Shown here piece by piece: positions 1 to 8,187 of a stretch of 64,000 bases of DNA (its first letter is position 1; the number at the start of each line of letters is the position of its first letter). The notes below the pieces were generated by a model. The model was not told the origin of the DNA. It did no database searches and saw nothing but the letters and a program-made list of their open reading frames with translations. Source of the stretch: Halolamina pelagica (GTDB lineage Archaea; Halobacteriota; Halobacteria; Halobacteriales; Haloferacaceae); assembly GCF_900115675.1 (NCBI RefSeq), contig NZ_FOXI01000005.1:124001-188000 (forward strand). The letters are read 5' to 3'. Both the position numbers and the translations under genes were made by a program.

Positions 1-32
1 CCGGGAGACTGCGCGGCGACTCTCTCGGTCCA

Positions 33-260
33 TTATTGCACCACCAGCCGATAGACGACGGCGGTGTCAGTGGTTCGCGAGTCGCGCTCGATGCGGACGA
101 CGTCGCCGGGCTCTGCCTCCTTCGGCAGGGCGGGATCCCTGCGCTTGATTTTGGGTAGGTTCGTCTTCTTCACTTGGTACTCCTCCAGCACGTCCTCGAT
201 CTCGGGCTCGTCGAGGAGTGTGTGCTCCGGAACCAGTTCGTGTTGGCTTACGTCTACCAT
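33..260 (-). CDS. rpoH: DNA-directed RNA polymerase subunit H (Rpb5 C-terminal-like)
   Basis: 75-aa protein, the usual size of archaeal RpoH, which corresponds to only the C-terminal domain of eukaryotic Rpb5 and sits in the jaw of RNA polymerase near downstream DNA. Family hallmarks visible: [10 protein letters not shown] near the N-terminus, the [11 protein letters not shown] segment, the DPA.....PGDVVRI motif and a C-terminal YRLVVQ. Start is ATG at 260. In archaea rpoH is normally followed by the large RNA polymerase subunit genes, which would lie beyond the left edge on the minus strand. An A/T stretch around 302-312 could be its TATA element with a short leader. Confidence 0.96.
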   Translation of the reverse strand: MVDVSQHELVPEHTLLDEPEIEDVLEEYQVKKTNLPKIKRRDPALPKEAEPGDVVRIERDSRTTDTAVVYRLVVQ

Positions 261-437
261 AGGTGTTGGGCGTTCAGAGAATCGGTCACGAGATACTACG
301 GCTGTATTTTAGCCGGCGGCACATAACGCTTGCTAATGTAGGTTGCGCGTGCGCGAGGCGTTGGCACCCGTCGCCGTCGACGACCGGGCGCGGTCGCGTC
401 ACGGGGTGGCGTCGCACGGCGGCGACGGATGGCAAGC

Positions 438-446
438 CTTATTTAC
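438..446 (+). promoter_or_regulatory. TATA box of tRNA-Asp
   Basis: CTTATTTAC lies about 40 nt upstream of the mature tRNA 5' end. This fits a start site near 470 and a short pre-tRNA leader. It is the only A/T-rich patch in an otherwise very GC-rich 120-nt interval. Confidence 0.6.
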
Positions 447-482
447 AACACGGCGGTACGATTGAGTGCAGCGAGGCAGCGT

Positions 483-555
483 GCCCGGATGGTGTAGTGG
501 CCCATCATACAACCCTGTCACGGTTGTGACGCGGGTTCAAATCCCGCTCCGGGCG
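483..555 (+). tRNA. tRNA-Asp (anticodon GTC)
   Basis: A full cloverleaf can be drawn. The acceptor stem is GCCCGGA (483-489) with TCCGGGC (548-554) and discriminator G at 555. The anticodon stem is ACAACC/GGTTGT around loop CTGTCAC, giving anticodon GTC. The T arm carries GGGTTCAAATCCC. The gene is 73 nt with no intron, and CCA is not encoded. GAC is the dominant Asp codon in these genes, so this is a heavily used tRNA. Confidence 0.97.
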
Positions 556-666
556 TCTTCTGCTGAACTCGAACGGCGAGCGAGAAGCTTGCTTCGAGCG
601 AGCCCTCCCAGTTCTCTTCCCGTTCCGATCGCGTGCTACCGACCGGTCATCCAGTAGACCGCCGAA

Positions 667-2307
667 TCAGTCGTCGGCGGCAGCCACCTGCGACGCCCCC
701 GCCAGCACGTCGAGCTGCGTCGCGAGCCACGCGTCGATGTCCTCCTCCCGAACCGACGCCTGCAGCGACTCCATCCGGTCGTGCCGCTCGGGTTCGCCCA
801 TCCCGAGTGCCGTCCGGATCGTCTCGGCGAACGTCGACACGTCGTAGGGGTTCACCGGGAGCGCCGCGGGACAGAGCGACTCGGCGGCGCCGACGAAGCG
901 ACTGAGCACGAGCGCGCCCGGCACCCGGTCGCGGTTGGGTGACTCGAGCCCCTTTGCCTGTGCGAGACCGGCGTTTGGGAACGGCCGGCCCTGTGCGGCG
1001 ACGAACTCCTTCGCGACGAGGTTCATGCCGTCCCGCCGGGAGCTCACCACCGCCACGTCGGCGTTGCGGTACAGCCCCGCGAGTTCGCGGTCGTCGACGT
1101 CGTCCTCGATGTACACCGCGGGCGTCCAGTCGTCCGTGCCGTGGACCCGGTCCAGTTCCGCGATCCGGTCCCGGACCGCGTCGTAGTAGCGCCGATAGGC
1201 CGGGATCCCCTCGCGGGTCCGGGTTCCCTTCTGGACGTACGTGAACTCGCCCGCCAGTTCCGGGTTCGTCTCCAACAGGTGCGAGAGCGCGTCGAGGCGT
1301 TCCACCACGCCCTTCGTGTAGTCGAGGCGGTCGACGCCCAGGACGACCGGCCGGTCGGGGTCGAGGTCGTACCGGTCGGTGATGCGGTCCCAGTAATGGG
1401 CTGCGGCGTCGCTCCGGGCGTTCGCTGCCACGCGCTCGGTGTCGATGCCGATGGGCGACGCGTACGCCGCAACGGTCCGCCCGTCGTAGCGGATCCCCGA
1501 GTCGGTCACCTCGGCCTCGGGGACGAACCGCGCCACGCAGTCCCGGAAGTTCGCGGCGTAGCGCTCCAGGTGGAAGCCGACCGCGTCGTTGCCCAACAGT
1601 CCGCGGAGCAGTTCGGTCGCTTGCGGGCAGATCTCGAAGAAGTCGGGCGTGGGCCAGGGGACGTGCCAGAACTGGACCAGCCGCGCGTCCGGTCTGGCCT
1701 CCCGGACGTACTTCGGCGCCAGCCCGAGGTGGTAGTCCTGGAACCAGACCAGGTCCGGGTCCGCGTCGACCGCCCGCTCGGCGAACCGGCGGTTGGCTTC
1801 GCGGTACGCTGGCCAGAACTCCGGGTCGACGGTCACCGGGTCGGCTTCGAGGTGACAGATCGGCCAGAGCACCTGGTTGCTGTAGCCGTAGTAGTAGTTC
1901 TCGACCAGCCGGCGGGGGAGGTCGAGCCGGGCGAGCGTGTAGCCCGGGCGGTCGTCGTCGTCCTGTGCCGTCGACTCCGGCGGCAGTTCGACCTCGCCGT
2001 CAGGGGCGACTGCGGGGTCGAAGTCGGCGTCGCCGCTCCCCCACGCGACCCACGTCCCGCCGGTCTCGGCGACGACGCCGTCCAGTGCAGTGACGAGCCC
2101 GCCCGCGGGACGCTCGACCGTCGGCTCGCCGTCGGCGTACCCGTGGACGTACGGCTCGCGGTTCGAGACGACCACGAGCGACCGGTCGCCGAGCGCGTCG
2201 TCGATCACGCTCGGTGGTGGTCGCCGGCCGGTGTTGAACCCATCGGGACCGGCACTCGCCCGGGGGGACGACGATACCGACAGCGGGCCGGGGGCCGGTT
2301 CCAGCAC
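667..2307 (-). CDS. otsA: alpha,alpha-trehalose-phosphate synthase (GT20 family)
   Basis: Retaining glycosyltransferase that joins a nucleotide-activated glucose to glucose 6-phosphate to give trehalose 6-phosphate, a compatible-solute precursor in the cytoplasm. GT20 motifs in order: VVVSNREP near residue 50, PAGGLVTAL, WFQDYHL, FWHVPWP, GVDRLDYTKG in the central nucleotide-sugar region, and RDGMNLVAKEF near the C-terminus. The longest frame starts with GTG at 2307 and is 546 aa. The first 35-45 residues are Pro/Ser/Ala-rich and unlike the family, so the GTG at 2208, just before the conserved core, is a good alternative. No trehalose-phosphatase gene is adjacent. Confidence 0.92.
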   Translation of the reverse strand: MLEPAPGPLSVSSSPRASAGPDGFNTGRRPPPSVIDDALGDRSLVVVSNREPYVHGYADGEPTVERPAGGLVTALDGVVAETGGTWVAWGSGDADFDPAVAPDGEVELPPESTAQDDDDRPGYTLARLDLPRRLVENYYYGYSNQVLWPICHLEADPVTVDPEFWPAYREANRRFAERAVDADPDLVWFQDYHLGLAPKYVREARPDARLVQFWHVPWPTPDFFEICPQATELLRGLLGNDAVGFHLERYAANFRDCVARFVPEAEVTDSGIRYDGRTVAAYASPIGIDTERVAANARSDAAAHYWDRITDRYDLDPDRPVVLGVDRLDYTKGVVERLDALSHLLETNPELAGEFTYVQKGTRTREGIPAYRRYYDAVRDRIAELDRVHGTDDWTPAVYIEDDVDDRELAGLYRNADVAVVSSRRDGMNLVAKEFVAAQGRPFPNAGLAQAKGLESPNRDRVPGALVLSRFVGAAESLCPAALPVNPYDVSTFAETIRTALGMGEPERHDRMESLQASVREEDIDAWLATQLDVLAGASQVAAADD

Positions 2308-2315
2308 GCTTTAGC
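2308..2315 (+). promoter_or_regulatory. TATA box of the DHPS-like gene
   Basis: CTTTAGC sits about 27 nt upstream of the ATG at 2338, the spacing expected for a leaderless haloarchaeal transcript. Confidence 0.45.
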
Positions 2316-2337
2316 CCGCGCCGCCGGACGCTGAACC

Positions 2338-3552
2338 ATGAACCACGTCGACATCGCCGGCCTCCCCGTCGGGGACGGCCACCCCCCGCGGATCATGGGC
2401 GTGCTGAACATGAGCGTCGAGTCCAACTACGACCCCAGCACTTGGGGCGACGTGGACGGCGCGGTCGAGCACGCCGAGCAGATGGCGACCGAGGGCGCCG
2501 ACATCATCGACGTGGGGCTCCAGTCCTCGAACCCCAAGAACCCGTGGCAGGCCGTCGACACCGAACTCGACCGCCTCGATCGGGCGCTCGAGGTCGTCGA
2601 CCGCGCCGACTGCGACGCGGTCTGGTCGATCGAGACGCGCTACGCCGAGGTCGCCGACGCCGCCCTCGACGGCGGCTTCGACATGGTGAACGACGTGTGC
2701 GGCTTCGCGGACCCCGACATGCCTGACGTGTGCGAGAAGCACGACGCCGCGGTCGTGAAGATGGCGTCGCCGCCGGACATCCAGTCCCCCGGCCACCTGA
2801 AGTCCATCGACGACTGCTTCGCCGCCCTCGAACGCGGCGGCTTCACCGAGAAGACGATCATCGACCCGGCCTTCGGCGGCTGGTACGACGAGAAGACCCA
2901 CGAGGACAACTGGGAGATGTTCCGCCGGCTCCGGGAGTTCCGCGCGTTCGGCCGGCCGATGCTGACCGCGACCAACCGGGAGGACTTCCTCGGCGTCGTC
3001 GCCGATCGCCCGGAGACCGAGGACCAGCTCGCGGTCAGTCTCGCGGCGGCGACGATGGAGGTCGAGCGCGGCGCCGACATCGTCCGCACCCACGACGTGC
3101 CCGAGACGGCCGACGTGGTCGCGGTCGCGGCGTTCCTCGGCGACGGCGACCGCGCCAACGCCGGCGACGCCGACGGGGACGCCGCGAGCCTCCCGAACGT
3201 CGCCGCACGCGAGGTCGAGCGAAACGTCGGCCTCCGCGGCCACAACGGCGTCGAACCCGGCGAGGCGGCGACGCTGTCGTTCCGCACGACCGGCCTCAAC
3301 GAACCCATCCGCGAGCGACTCGCAGCTATCGGTGCGGACTACGGGGTCCTCGTCGCAGCCGGCGCCGGGGAGCGCCCGTCGCCCGAGAACGTCGCCGGCG
3401 GGCGCGGCGACAGTCCCGCCAGCGAGGGGACGTTCGTTGCCGGCACCGCCTCGGCGTTCGAAGACGCGCTCGCCGAGATCGCCGAGGTCGACGCGCTCCA
3501 ACCGCTCGCCGGACGAATCCGGCGGACGCTCGCCCGCGAGCGTCTCGCCTGA
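2338..3552 (+). CDS. dihydropteroate synthase-like pterin-binding protein
   Basis: 404 aa. The first 260 residues form a pterin-binding TIM barrel of the dihydropteroate synthase type: IMGVLNMSVES replaces the usual G-I-L-N-x-T-P-D-S strand, GADIIDVGLQSSNP is the second loop, and FDMVNDVCGF and DPAFGGWYD follow. DHPS couples a pterin diphosphate to p-aminobenzoate in folate synthesis. The altered first loop and the extra C-terminal stretch of about 135 residues suggest a paralogue whose substrate may differ. That tail is Asp/Ala-rich from 270 to 300 and then folds into a compact-looking region. Convergent with the small membrane gene ending at 3565. The barrel assignment is firm and the exact substrate is open. 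Confidence 0.8.
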   Translation: MNHVDIAGLPVGDGHPPRIMGVLNMSVESNYDPSTWGDVDGAVEHAEQMATEGADIIDVGLQSSNPKNPWQAVDTELDRLDRALEVVDRADCDAVWSIETRYAEVADAALDGGFDMVNDVCGFADPDMPDVCEKHDAAVVKMASPPDIQSPGHLKSIDDCFAALERGGFTEKTIIDPAFGGWYDEKTHEDNWEMFRRLREFRAFGRPMLTATNREDFLGVVADRPETEDQLAVSLAAATMEVERGADIVRTHDVPETADVVAVAAFLGDGDRANAGDADGDAASLPNVAAREVERNVGLRGHNGVEPGEAATLSFRTTGLNEPIRERLAAIGADYGVLVAAGAGERPSPENVAGGRGDSPASEGTFVAGTASAFEDALAEIAEVDALQPLAGRIRRTLARERLA

Positions 3553-3564
3553 TCGCGCCCCCGC

Positions 3565-3831
3565 CTACTCCCGGCGCATCAACAGCGTCACCGCGCCGAT
3601 CCCGCCGAGCACGACGGCGAGTGCCAGCACGCCGACACTGAGGATCACCATCGACTCGACCGCCCGGAACTCGACGGCGGTGGCGACGAAGAACACCAGC
3701 GCGAGCAGGAGCAACAACAGGATCCCGACGCCACGGATCGGGTTCTGTCGGACGGCCAGCCTGAACCGCTCGCGGAGCGTCGGCGTGCCCTCGTCCCAGG
3801 CCCCCCCGGCTCGGTCATCAGAGCGACTCAC
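3565..3831 (-). CDS. small two-helix membrane protein coupled to a HerA-like ATPase
   Basis: 88 aa starting with GTG at 3831. The GTG overlaps the TGA stop of the upstream ATPase as GTGA, so translation is probably coupled. The first 35 residues are charged (RERFRLAVRQNP). Two hydrophobic helices follow: one rich in Leu (about 36-55), then one from about 62 to 83 ending LLMRRE. No known family is recognised. The coupling implies the peptide is made in step with the ATPase and may anchor or partner it at the membrane. Confidence 0.7.
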   Translation of the reverse strand: MSRSDDRAGGAWDEGTPTLRERFRLAVRQNPIRGVGILLLLLLALVFFVATAVEFRAVESMVILSVGVLALAVVLGGIGAVTLLMRRE

Positions 3832-4952
3832 GGTTCCACGTTCGACCGCTCGTACCTGTCGCTTTCCCTTCGGTCCGGCTGCCCCTCCATCGTCACCCCG
3901 CTCGCCCGCGGCGTGTGGCCGCCGTGGGGGGTGTGGCGTTCCCGAACCCGGATCGTGTGCGTCGACTCCGTCCCGTCGTCGACGATCAGCGCCTCGCCCC
4001 GGCCGCTCGGGAGCCGCTCCCCGACCGTGCCCGACAGGTACGTCGGGCTCGCCCGTTCCAGCGCGTCGATATCGGCTTCGCTCGTGAGCCGGTGGGCGAC
4101 CAGAAGGTCGGCCTGTGACGCCGCTACGGCCGGGAGCGCCGCAGGACGCTGCGTCGCCAGCACCAGCGAGACGCCCGGTGCCCGTCCCCGAGTCAGCAGC
4201 GTCCGGAGCGCCGATCCGGCGACGCCGTCGACGGCGACGTGGGCCTCGTCGACGAACAGCCAGGGCAGTCGCGGTGCGGGGTCGTCGCCCGCCCGAGCGT
4301 CGTAGAGCAGCCGCGCCACGGCGCCGATAACGGCGCTGGTCGGCGCGTCGTCGATCCCCGACAGCTCGAGCACGGTCGTCGCGGGCCCGAACAGGTCGTC
4401 CGGATCCAGCCCGTCCGAACCGAAGATCCCCCACTCCCGCGCTCGGCCCAGGTGGTTCGCCGCCGCGCGACGGACCGCCCGCCGACCGTCCGCCGCGTTC
4501 ACGCGTTCGAGCATCCCCGCGAGCGTCGACGCCGACGCGGCGGCCTCCCAGACCAGCGCGCCCGGCCCGTCCGCGGGGTCGAGGCCGACCAGCGCCGGCC
4601 ACTCCGACGCGGGGACGGCGTCGGCGCGGATCCGCGGGGCGTCGATCACGCGCGCCGGGACGGCCTCGCCGTCGACCGAATCGCTCGCCAGCCCTGTGAA
4701 CGCCCCCATCGGATCGACGACGACGGGCGCGACGCCGCGGGCTCGCGCGGTCGCCTCCGCGAGCACGCCGAGCGTGTGTGACTTCCCGGCGCCGCGCTTC
4801 CCGACGACGAGCCCCGCGTGTGGCCGATCGAGGTCGATCCGGACGGTTGCGCCGACGCTCCCGTCCCGGGCGAGATAGCGCCCGAGGTGGCCGGACGGCG
4901 CCGACGACTCGCAGCCCGGCCGTGGCTCTCGCTCGCGTCCGACGACGTGCAT
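3828..4952 (-). CDS. HerA/VirB4-like (DUF87-type) P-loop ATPase
   Basis: 374 aa. Walker A GKRGAGKSHT lies at residues 51-60, directly after an HAGLVVGKR strand typical of HerA/FtsK-type motors. Walker B is LPWLFVDEAH around residue 245, and LVLATQRPAALP matches the post-Walker sensor strand of this superfamily. HerA-type ATPases are hexameric DNA or protein translocases. This one lacks an obvious N-terminal HAS barrel and has no NurA neighbour, so a role in end resection is not supported. Instead it is GTGA-coupled to a small membrane protein. ATG start at 4952, with a divergent gene beginning at 5027. Confidence 0.8.
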   Translation of the reverse strand: MHVVGREREPRPGCESSAPSGHLGRYLARDGSVGATVRIDLDRPHAGLVVGKRGAGKSHTLGVLAEATARARGVAPVVVDPMGAFTGLASDSVDGEAVPARVIDAPRIRADAVPASEWPALVGLDPADGPGALVWEAAASASTLAGMLERVNAADGRRAVRRAAANHLGRAREWGIFGSDGLDPDDLFGPATTVLELSGIDDAPTSAVIGAVARLLYDARAGDDPAPRLPWLFVDEAHVAVDGVAGSALRTLLTRGRAPGVSLVLATQRPAALPAVAASQADLLVAHRLTSEADIDALERASPTYLSGTVGERLPSGRGEALIVDDGTESTHTIRVRERHTPHGGHTPRASGVTMEGQPDRRESDRYERSNVEP

Positions 4953-5026
4953 ACCGGCGGTGGCTGCGCGACCCCCCTTGAGTTCTCGCCCGGCGATTCA
5001 AGTGCGATGACGGGACCAGCCACCCC

Positions 5027-5509
5027 ATGCTCGATCCGAGCCGCGTTCGAGGCACCGTCGTCGACCGACTCGCCCCGCTCCGGGAGGACCAGCGGGCGAT
5101 CGAGGGGCTGCCGGTGCGCCTCGTCGTCTCGCTGGTCGTCGGCGCGGCCTGTCTGAGCGTGATGCTGAACCTGGTCAACGGCGTCGGCGGGCTCGCGGCC
5201 GCCGAGGTCGACGTCCGCCCGACCCCGGAGGTGGTAGAGGCGGGGCCACAGGAGCTGACGTTGCGGGTCGTCGACGCCGAGGGCGACCCGGTCTCGGGCG
5301 CGACGGTCATCGTCGACGGCGGCACCGCGAGCCTCGACGGCGTCGCCACGGCCAAAACCGGTGCGGACGGCACCGCGACCGTCTCCGTCGACCCACAGCT
5401 CGGGGCGAACCAAGCGGAGGGAACGCTGACGCTCGACGTGAAGCCGCCGGCGGGCGGGTCGTACGTCGACCGCCGCGAGAACAGCCACGTGCTGGTGATT
5501 CAGGGGTGA
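5027..5509 (+). CDS. membrane-anchored protein with Ig-like/carboxypeptidase-regulatory-like domain
   Basis: 160 aa. Residues 1-28 are cytoplasmic and charged, and a single hydrophobic segment lies at about 29-55 (LVVSLVVGAACLSVMLNLV). After it comes a beta-rich outer domain containing VVDAEGDPVSGATVIVDGG and TGADGTATVSV, the signature of bacterial Ig-like or carboxypeptidase-regulatory-like repeats. Predicted topology is an N-terminal signal anchor with the domain outside the cell. Function unknown. Divergent from the HerA-like gene with a 74-nt gap. Confidence 0.7.
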   Translation: MLDPSRVRGTVVDRLAPLREDQRAIEGLPVRLVVSLVVGAACLSVMLNLVNGVGGLAAAEVDVRPTPEVVEAGPQELTLRVVDAEGDPVSGATVIVDGGTASLDGVATAKTGADGTATVSVDPQLGANQAEGTLTLDVKPPAGGSYVDRRENSHVLVIQG

Positions 5510-5633
5510 GTCAGTCCGACCGCCCGGCGGTCGAGAGCGGGGCGGTACCGTGGCAGCGGTCGCTCCCACGCTACCTGCTCGTCGGGCCGGCACTGACCGG
5601 CGTAGCCCCTCGAGAAGTGGCCCGCTCGTCGCC

Positions 5634-6434
5634 CTACCGCCGATCGCCGTAGTCGCCCCAGTTGGGCGCGCCGTCGCTGCGCTTCCGCCCCGAGAGGCGC
5701 TCGTCCCAGTCGAGCCACTCGTGCTCCCAGCCGGGCGAGGCGCCTCGCTGGGCGTGTTCGCGGTCCTCGCGGCGGGTCCGGTTGCGGGTGACGCCGGGCT
5801 GTTCGCCGTCGACCAGCAGCGGCGCGAACCGGACCGGCCCCCGCTCGTCGACGCGCCGGTAGCCGTCGGGCGCGTCGTCGTCGCGCGTGACGGCGACGAG
5901 CGTCTGGTCGGTGTTCCCCTTCGGGATCACCAGCCGACCGCCGTCGGCCAACTGGTCGAGCAGGTCGCTCGGGGGTTCGACGGCGGCGGCCTCGACCAGA
6001 ATCCGATCGTAGGGCGCGTACTCCGGGAGGCCGGTCGACCCCTCGCGACAGTCGACGAGCACCCCGCCGTAGTCGGCGGCGTCGAGGTTCGAGCGGGCGC
6101 GGTACACCTGCGGCCGCGCGATGTCGAGGGCGTGGACGTGGCGACCGCCGAGTATCTCCGCGAGCACGGCGGCGGTGTAGCCGGCGCCGGCGCCGACCAC
6201 CAGCGCGTCGTCGCCCTCTCGGGGGTCGAGCGCGGTCAGGAGGCGGGCGACCGTGCCCGGGGCGAGCGTGACGGCGCCGTCGACCGTCGACGGCCGGTTG
6301 TCGTAGGGGGCGTCTTCGACGAACTCCCGACGCGGCACCGTCCGCATCGCGAGCCCGATCTCCTCCGGGAGCGGGCGGCCGAGGCTGTGTTCCAGCCCGT
6401 CGACCATGTCGTCCCGGAGCACCGCGGGATCCAT
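5634..6434 (-). CDS. divergent protein-L-isoaspartate O-methyltransferase paralogue
   Basis: 266 aa, Pcm family by overall layout: RTVPRREFVEDAPYDNRP near the N-terminus, a SAM-binding motif I at residues 77-88 (ALVVGAGAGYTA), then APYDRILVEAAA and GGRLVIPKG. Where true Pcm has the substrate-site TVSAPHMVA, this protein has AVTLAPGTVA, so the conserved Ser/His pair is gone and isoaspartyl repair activity is doubtful. An extra C-terminal 55 residues end in a basic, Trp-rich tail. Third gene of a minus-strand trio behind canonical pcm and a winged-helix methyltransferase, with gaps of 46 and 42 nt, so probably one operon. Confidence 0.78.
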   Translation of the reverse strand: MDPAVLRDDMVDGLEHSLGRPLPEEIGLAMRTVPRREFVEDAPYDNRPSTVDGAVTLAPGTVARLLTALDPREGDDALVVGAGAGYTAAVLAEILGGRHVHALDIARPQVYRARSNLDAADYGGVLVDCREGSTGLPEYAPYDRILVEAAAVEPPSDLLDQLADGGRLVIPKGNTDQTLVAVTRDDDAPDGYRRVDERGPVRFAPLLVDGEQPGVTRNRTRREDREHAQRGASPGWEHEWLDWDERLSGRKRSDGAPNWGDYGDRR

Positions 6435-6476
6435 ACCCGCGAGTCCGTGATGGGGCTATTTGAACTCGGCGGTGCG

Positions 6477-7424
6477 TCAGACGCCCGATACGTCGTCCGG
6501 TAGCCGTCCGGCGATAGCCTGATACGGGGTGTCCGGCACCTCGCTCGTCTCGACTGCTTCGAGGCCGGCGTCGGCGAACCACTCGCGGACCGTCGCTTCC
6601 GGATACGGCTGGCCGTTCCCGGTCGCGAGTGCGGCCGCCGCGACGGCGACGGCGGCGCCCGAGCGGTCCCGGAGCGGTTCGACACAGACGGCCGCGCCGC
6701 CGGGAACGAGCGCGTCGGCGATCCCGAGCGTCGTGAAGCGGTTCTCCTCGGCGGACTGGCGCCACGCCGCGTCGACGGTGAGCACGAGGTCGAACGTCGG
6801 CTCCACGTCGGCGAGGCTGCCGGTCTCGAGGGCCACGCGCTTCCGTTCGAGCAGCGGTTGGACGGCCGCGGCCACGGTCGCCCCTTCGAGCAGCGTCACG
6901 TCCAGCCCCCGGTCGGCGAGTGCGCGGGCGTGCCGGCCGGGGCCGTCGGCGACGACGAGTGCCCGATCCGCGTCCGGGTTCGCCGCCAGCGCGGCGTCGA
7001 CGGTCGCTGCCACGGTCGCGTCGTCGACCGCCTCGGCGGCGCCCAGGCGGTGGCGGATCAGTGTCTCGGGGTCGGCCTCGATCGGCGGGACGCCGCTCCC
7101 CATCGTCCGCGGGAGGGCGACGTAGGCGTCGAAGCGGTCGAGTGCGGTCGGGACCCGCCCGATCGACCGCAGATCCCGCGTCGCGAGCAGCCCAAGCGCG
7201 CGGTTGGTGGGTTCGACGGCGTCGCCCACGCGGTGCAGGAAGTCGAGTTCGATCAGCGCGTCGACGACGATCGTGGCCGCACGCTCCGTGACGCCCGCGG
7301 CGTCGGCGGCCTCGGCGGCGCCGCCGGACCCACGGACGAGCGCCTCGAGCAGCCCCGTCTCGCGGGCGGCCCACAGCAGCGCGAGCGCCGGCGTGTCGAG
7401 GTCGGTGTCTCCAGCGGTCGGCAT
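6477..7424 (-). CDS. SAM-dependent methyltransferase-like protein with N-terminal winged helix
   Basis: 315 aa. Residues 10-80 look like the dimerisation/winged-helix region of O-methyltransferases (LLWAARETGLLEAL, then ATIVVDALIELDFLHR). A Rossmann core follows with ALVVADGPGRHARALADRG (about 155-173) as motif I, VTLLEGATVA as the acidic motif II, and DLVLTVDAAWRQS. No specific substrate can be named. It sits between two Pcm-type genes, which suggests a shared role in modifying proteins or metabolites. Confidence 0.65.
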   Translation of the reverse strand: MPTAGDTDLDTPALALLWAARETGLLEALVRGSGGAAEAADAAGVTERAATIVVDALIELDFLHRVGDAVEPTNRALGLLATRDLRSIGRVPTALDRFDAYVALPRTMGSGVPPIEADPETLIRHRLGAAEAVDDATVAATVDAALAANPDADRALVVADGPGRHARALADRGLDVTLLEGATVAAAVQPLLERKRVALETGSLADVEPTFDLVLTVDAAWRQSAEENRFTTLGIADALVPGGAAVCVEPLRDRSGAAVAVAAAALATGNGQPYPEATVREWFADAGLEAVETSEVPDTPYQAIAGRLPDDVSGV

Positions 7425-7470
7425 GTCTCTCAGACGAGTGATTCGGGCGGAAAGCGGTTGGGATCGGCGA

Positions 7471-8100
7471 CTACTCGCCCTGCATCCGGACGAACCGCAC
7501 GCCCTCGAACGTCTGCTGCTCCGTCCGGCCGTCCTCGCGGACCGTCAGCAGCACCAGTTGCTGTCGCCTGTCGCCGACGGGGGCGAGCACCCGGCCCCCG
7601 GGACGAACCTGCTCGACGACCGCCGGCGGCACCGACTCGGCCGCGCAGGTGAGGTAGGCGGCGTCGTACGGCGCGTGGTCCGGCCACCCCTCGTGCCCGT
7701 CGCCGGTCCTGATCGCGACCTCGTAGCCGAGACTCTCGAGCGTCTCGCGCGCCCGGTCGGCCAGTTCGGGGACGTACTCCACGGAGTAGACGTTCCCGTC
7801 GCCGACGACCTCGGCGGTGACCGCGGCGTGGTAGCCACAACCGGTGCCGATCTCCAGCACGCGATCGCCCGGCTCGAGCGCGAGCCGCTCGACCATCGAC
7901 GCCACCATGTGCGGTGCGGAGACGGTCTGCCCCTCGCCGATCGGGAGGGGGCGGTCCCGGTACGCGATTCCGCGTTTGTCCGGGGGGACGAACTCGTGGC
8001 GGGGCACCGAGCGCAGCGCGTCGGCGGTCGACTCGCGGTCGATCACGCCCCGCTCCCGGAGTCGCTCGACCATCCGCTCCCGGCGCTGTTCGAACGCCAT
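7471..8100 (-). CDS. pcm: protein-L-isoaspartate O-methyltransferase
   Basis: 209 aa, the family's usual length. Transfers a methyl group from SAM to L-isoaspartyl residues to start repair of damaged proteins. Visible motifs: VPRHEFVPP (33-40), QTVSAPHMVASM with Ser61 and His64 in the substrate site, SAM motif I VLEIGTGCGYHAA (81-93), and GGRVLAPVG. ATG start at 8100. Probable promoter-proximal gene of the three-methyltransferase cluster, whose downstream members are at 7424 and 6434. Confidence 0.95.
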   Translation of the reverse strand: MAFEQRRERMVERLRERGVIDRESTADALRSVPRHEFVPPDKRGIAYRDRPLPIGEGQTVSAPHMVASMVERLALEPGDRVLEIGTGCGYHAAVTAEVVGDGNVYSVEYVPELADRARETLESLGYEVAIRTGDGHEGWPDHAPYDAAYLTCAAESVPPAVVEQVRPGGRVLAPVGDRRQQLVLLTVREDGRTEQQTFEGVRFVRMQGE

Positions 8101-8187
8101 CGTCGATAGGTAGGGCTGGCAGGAATAAAGGGGGTTCGGCGAGCGCGTGCCGAAACTACTTCCCTTCCCGGTCGGAGAGGGTCACCT

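Noticed and set aside
483-555. Intron in tRNA-Asp or tRNA-Gln
   Set aside because: Both anticodon loops are exactly 7 nt and the genes are 73 nt, leaving no room for an intron.
1141-2334. Plus-strand frame of 397 codons opposite otsA
   Set aside because: Composition (Arg/Val/Asp-rich, no hydrophobic core) fits an antisense artefact.
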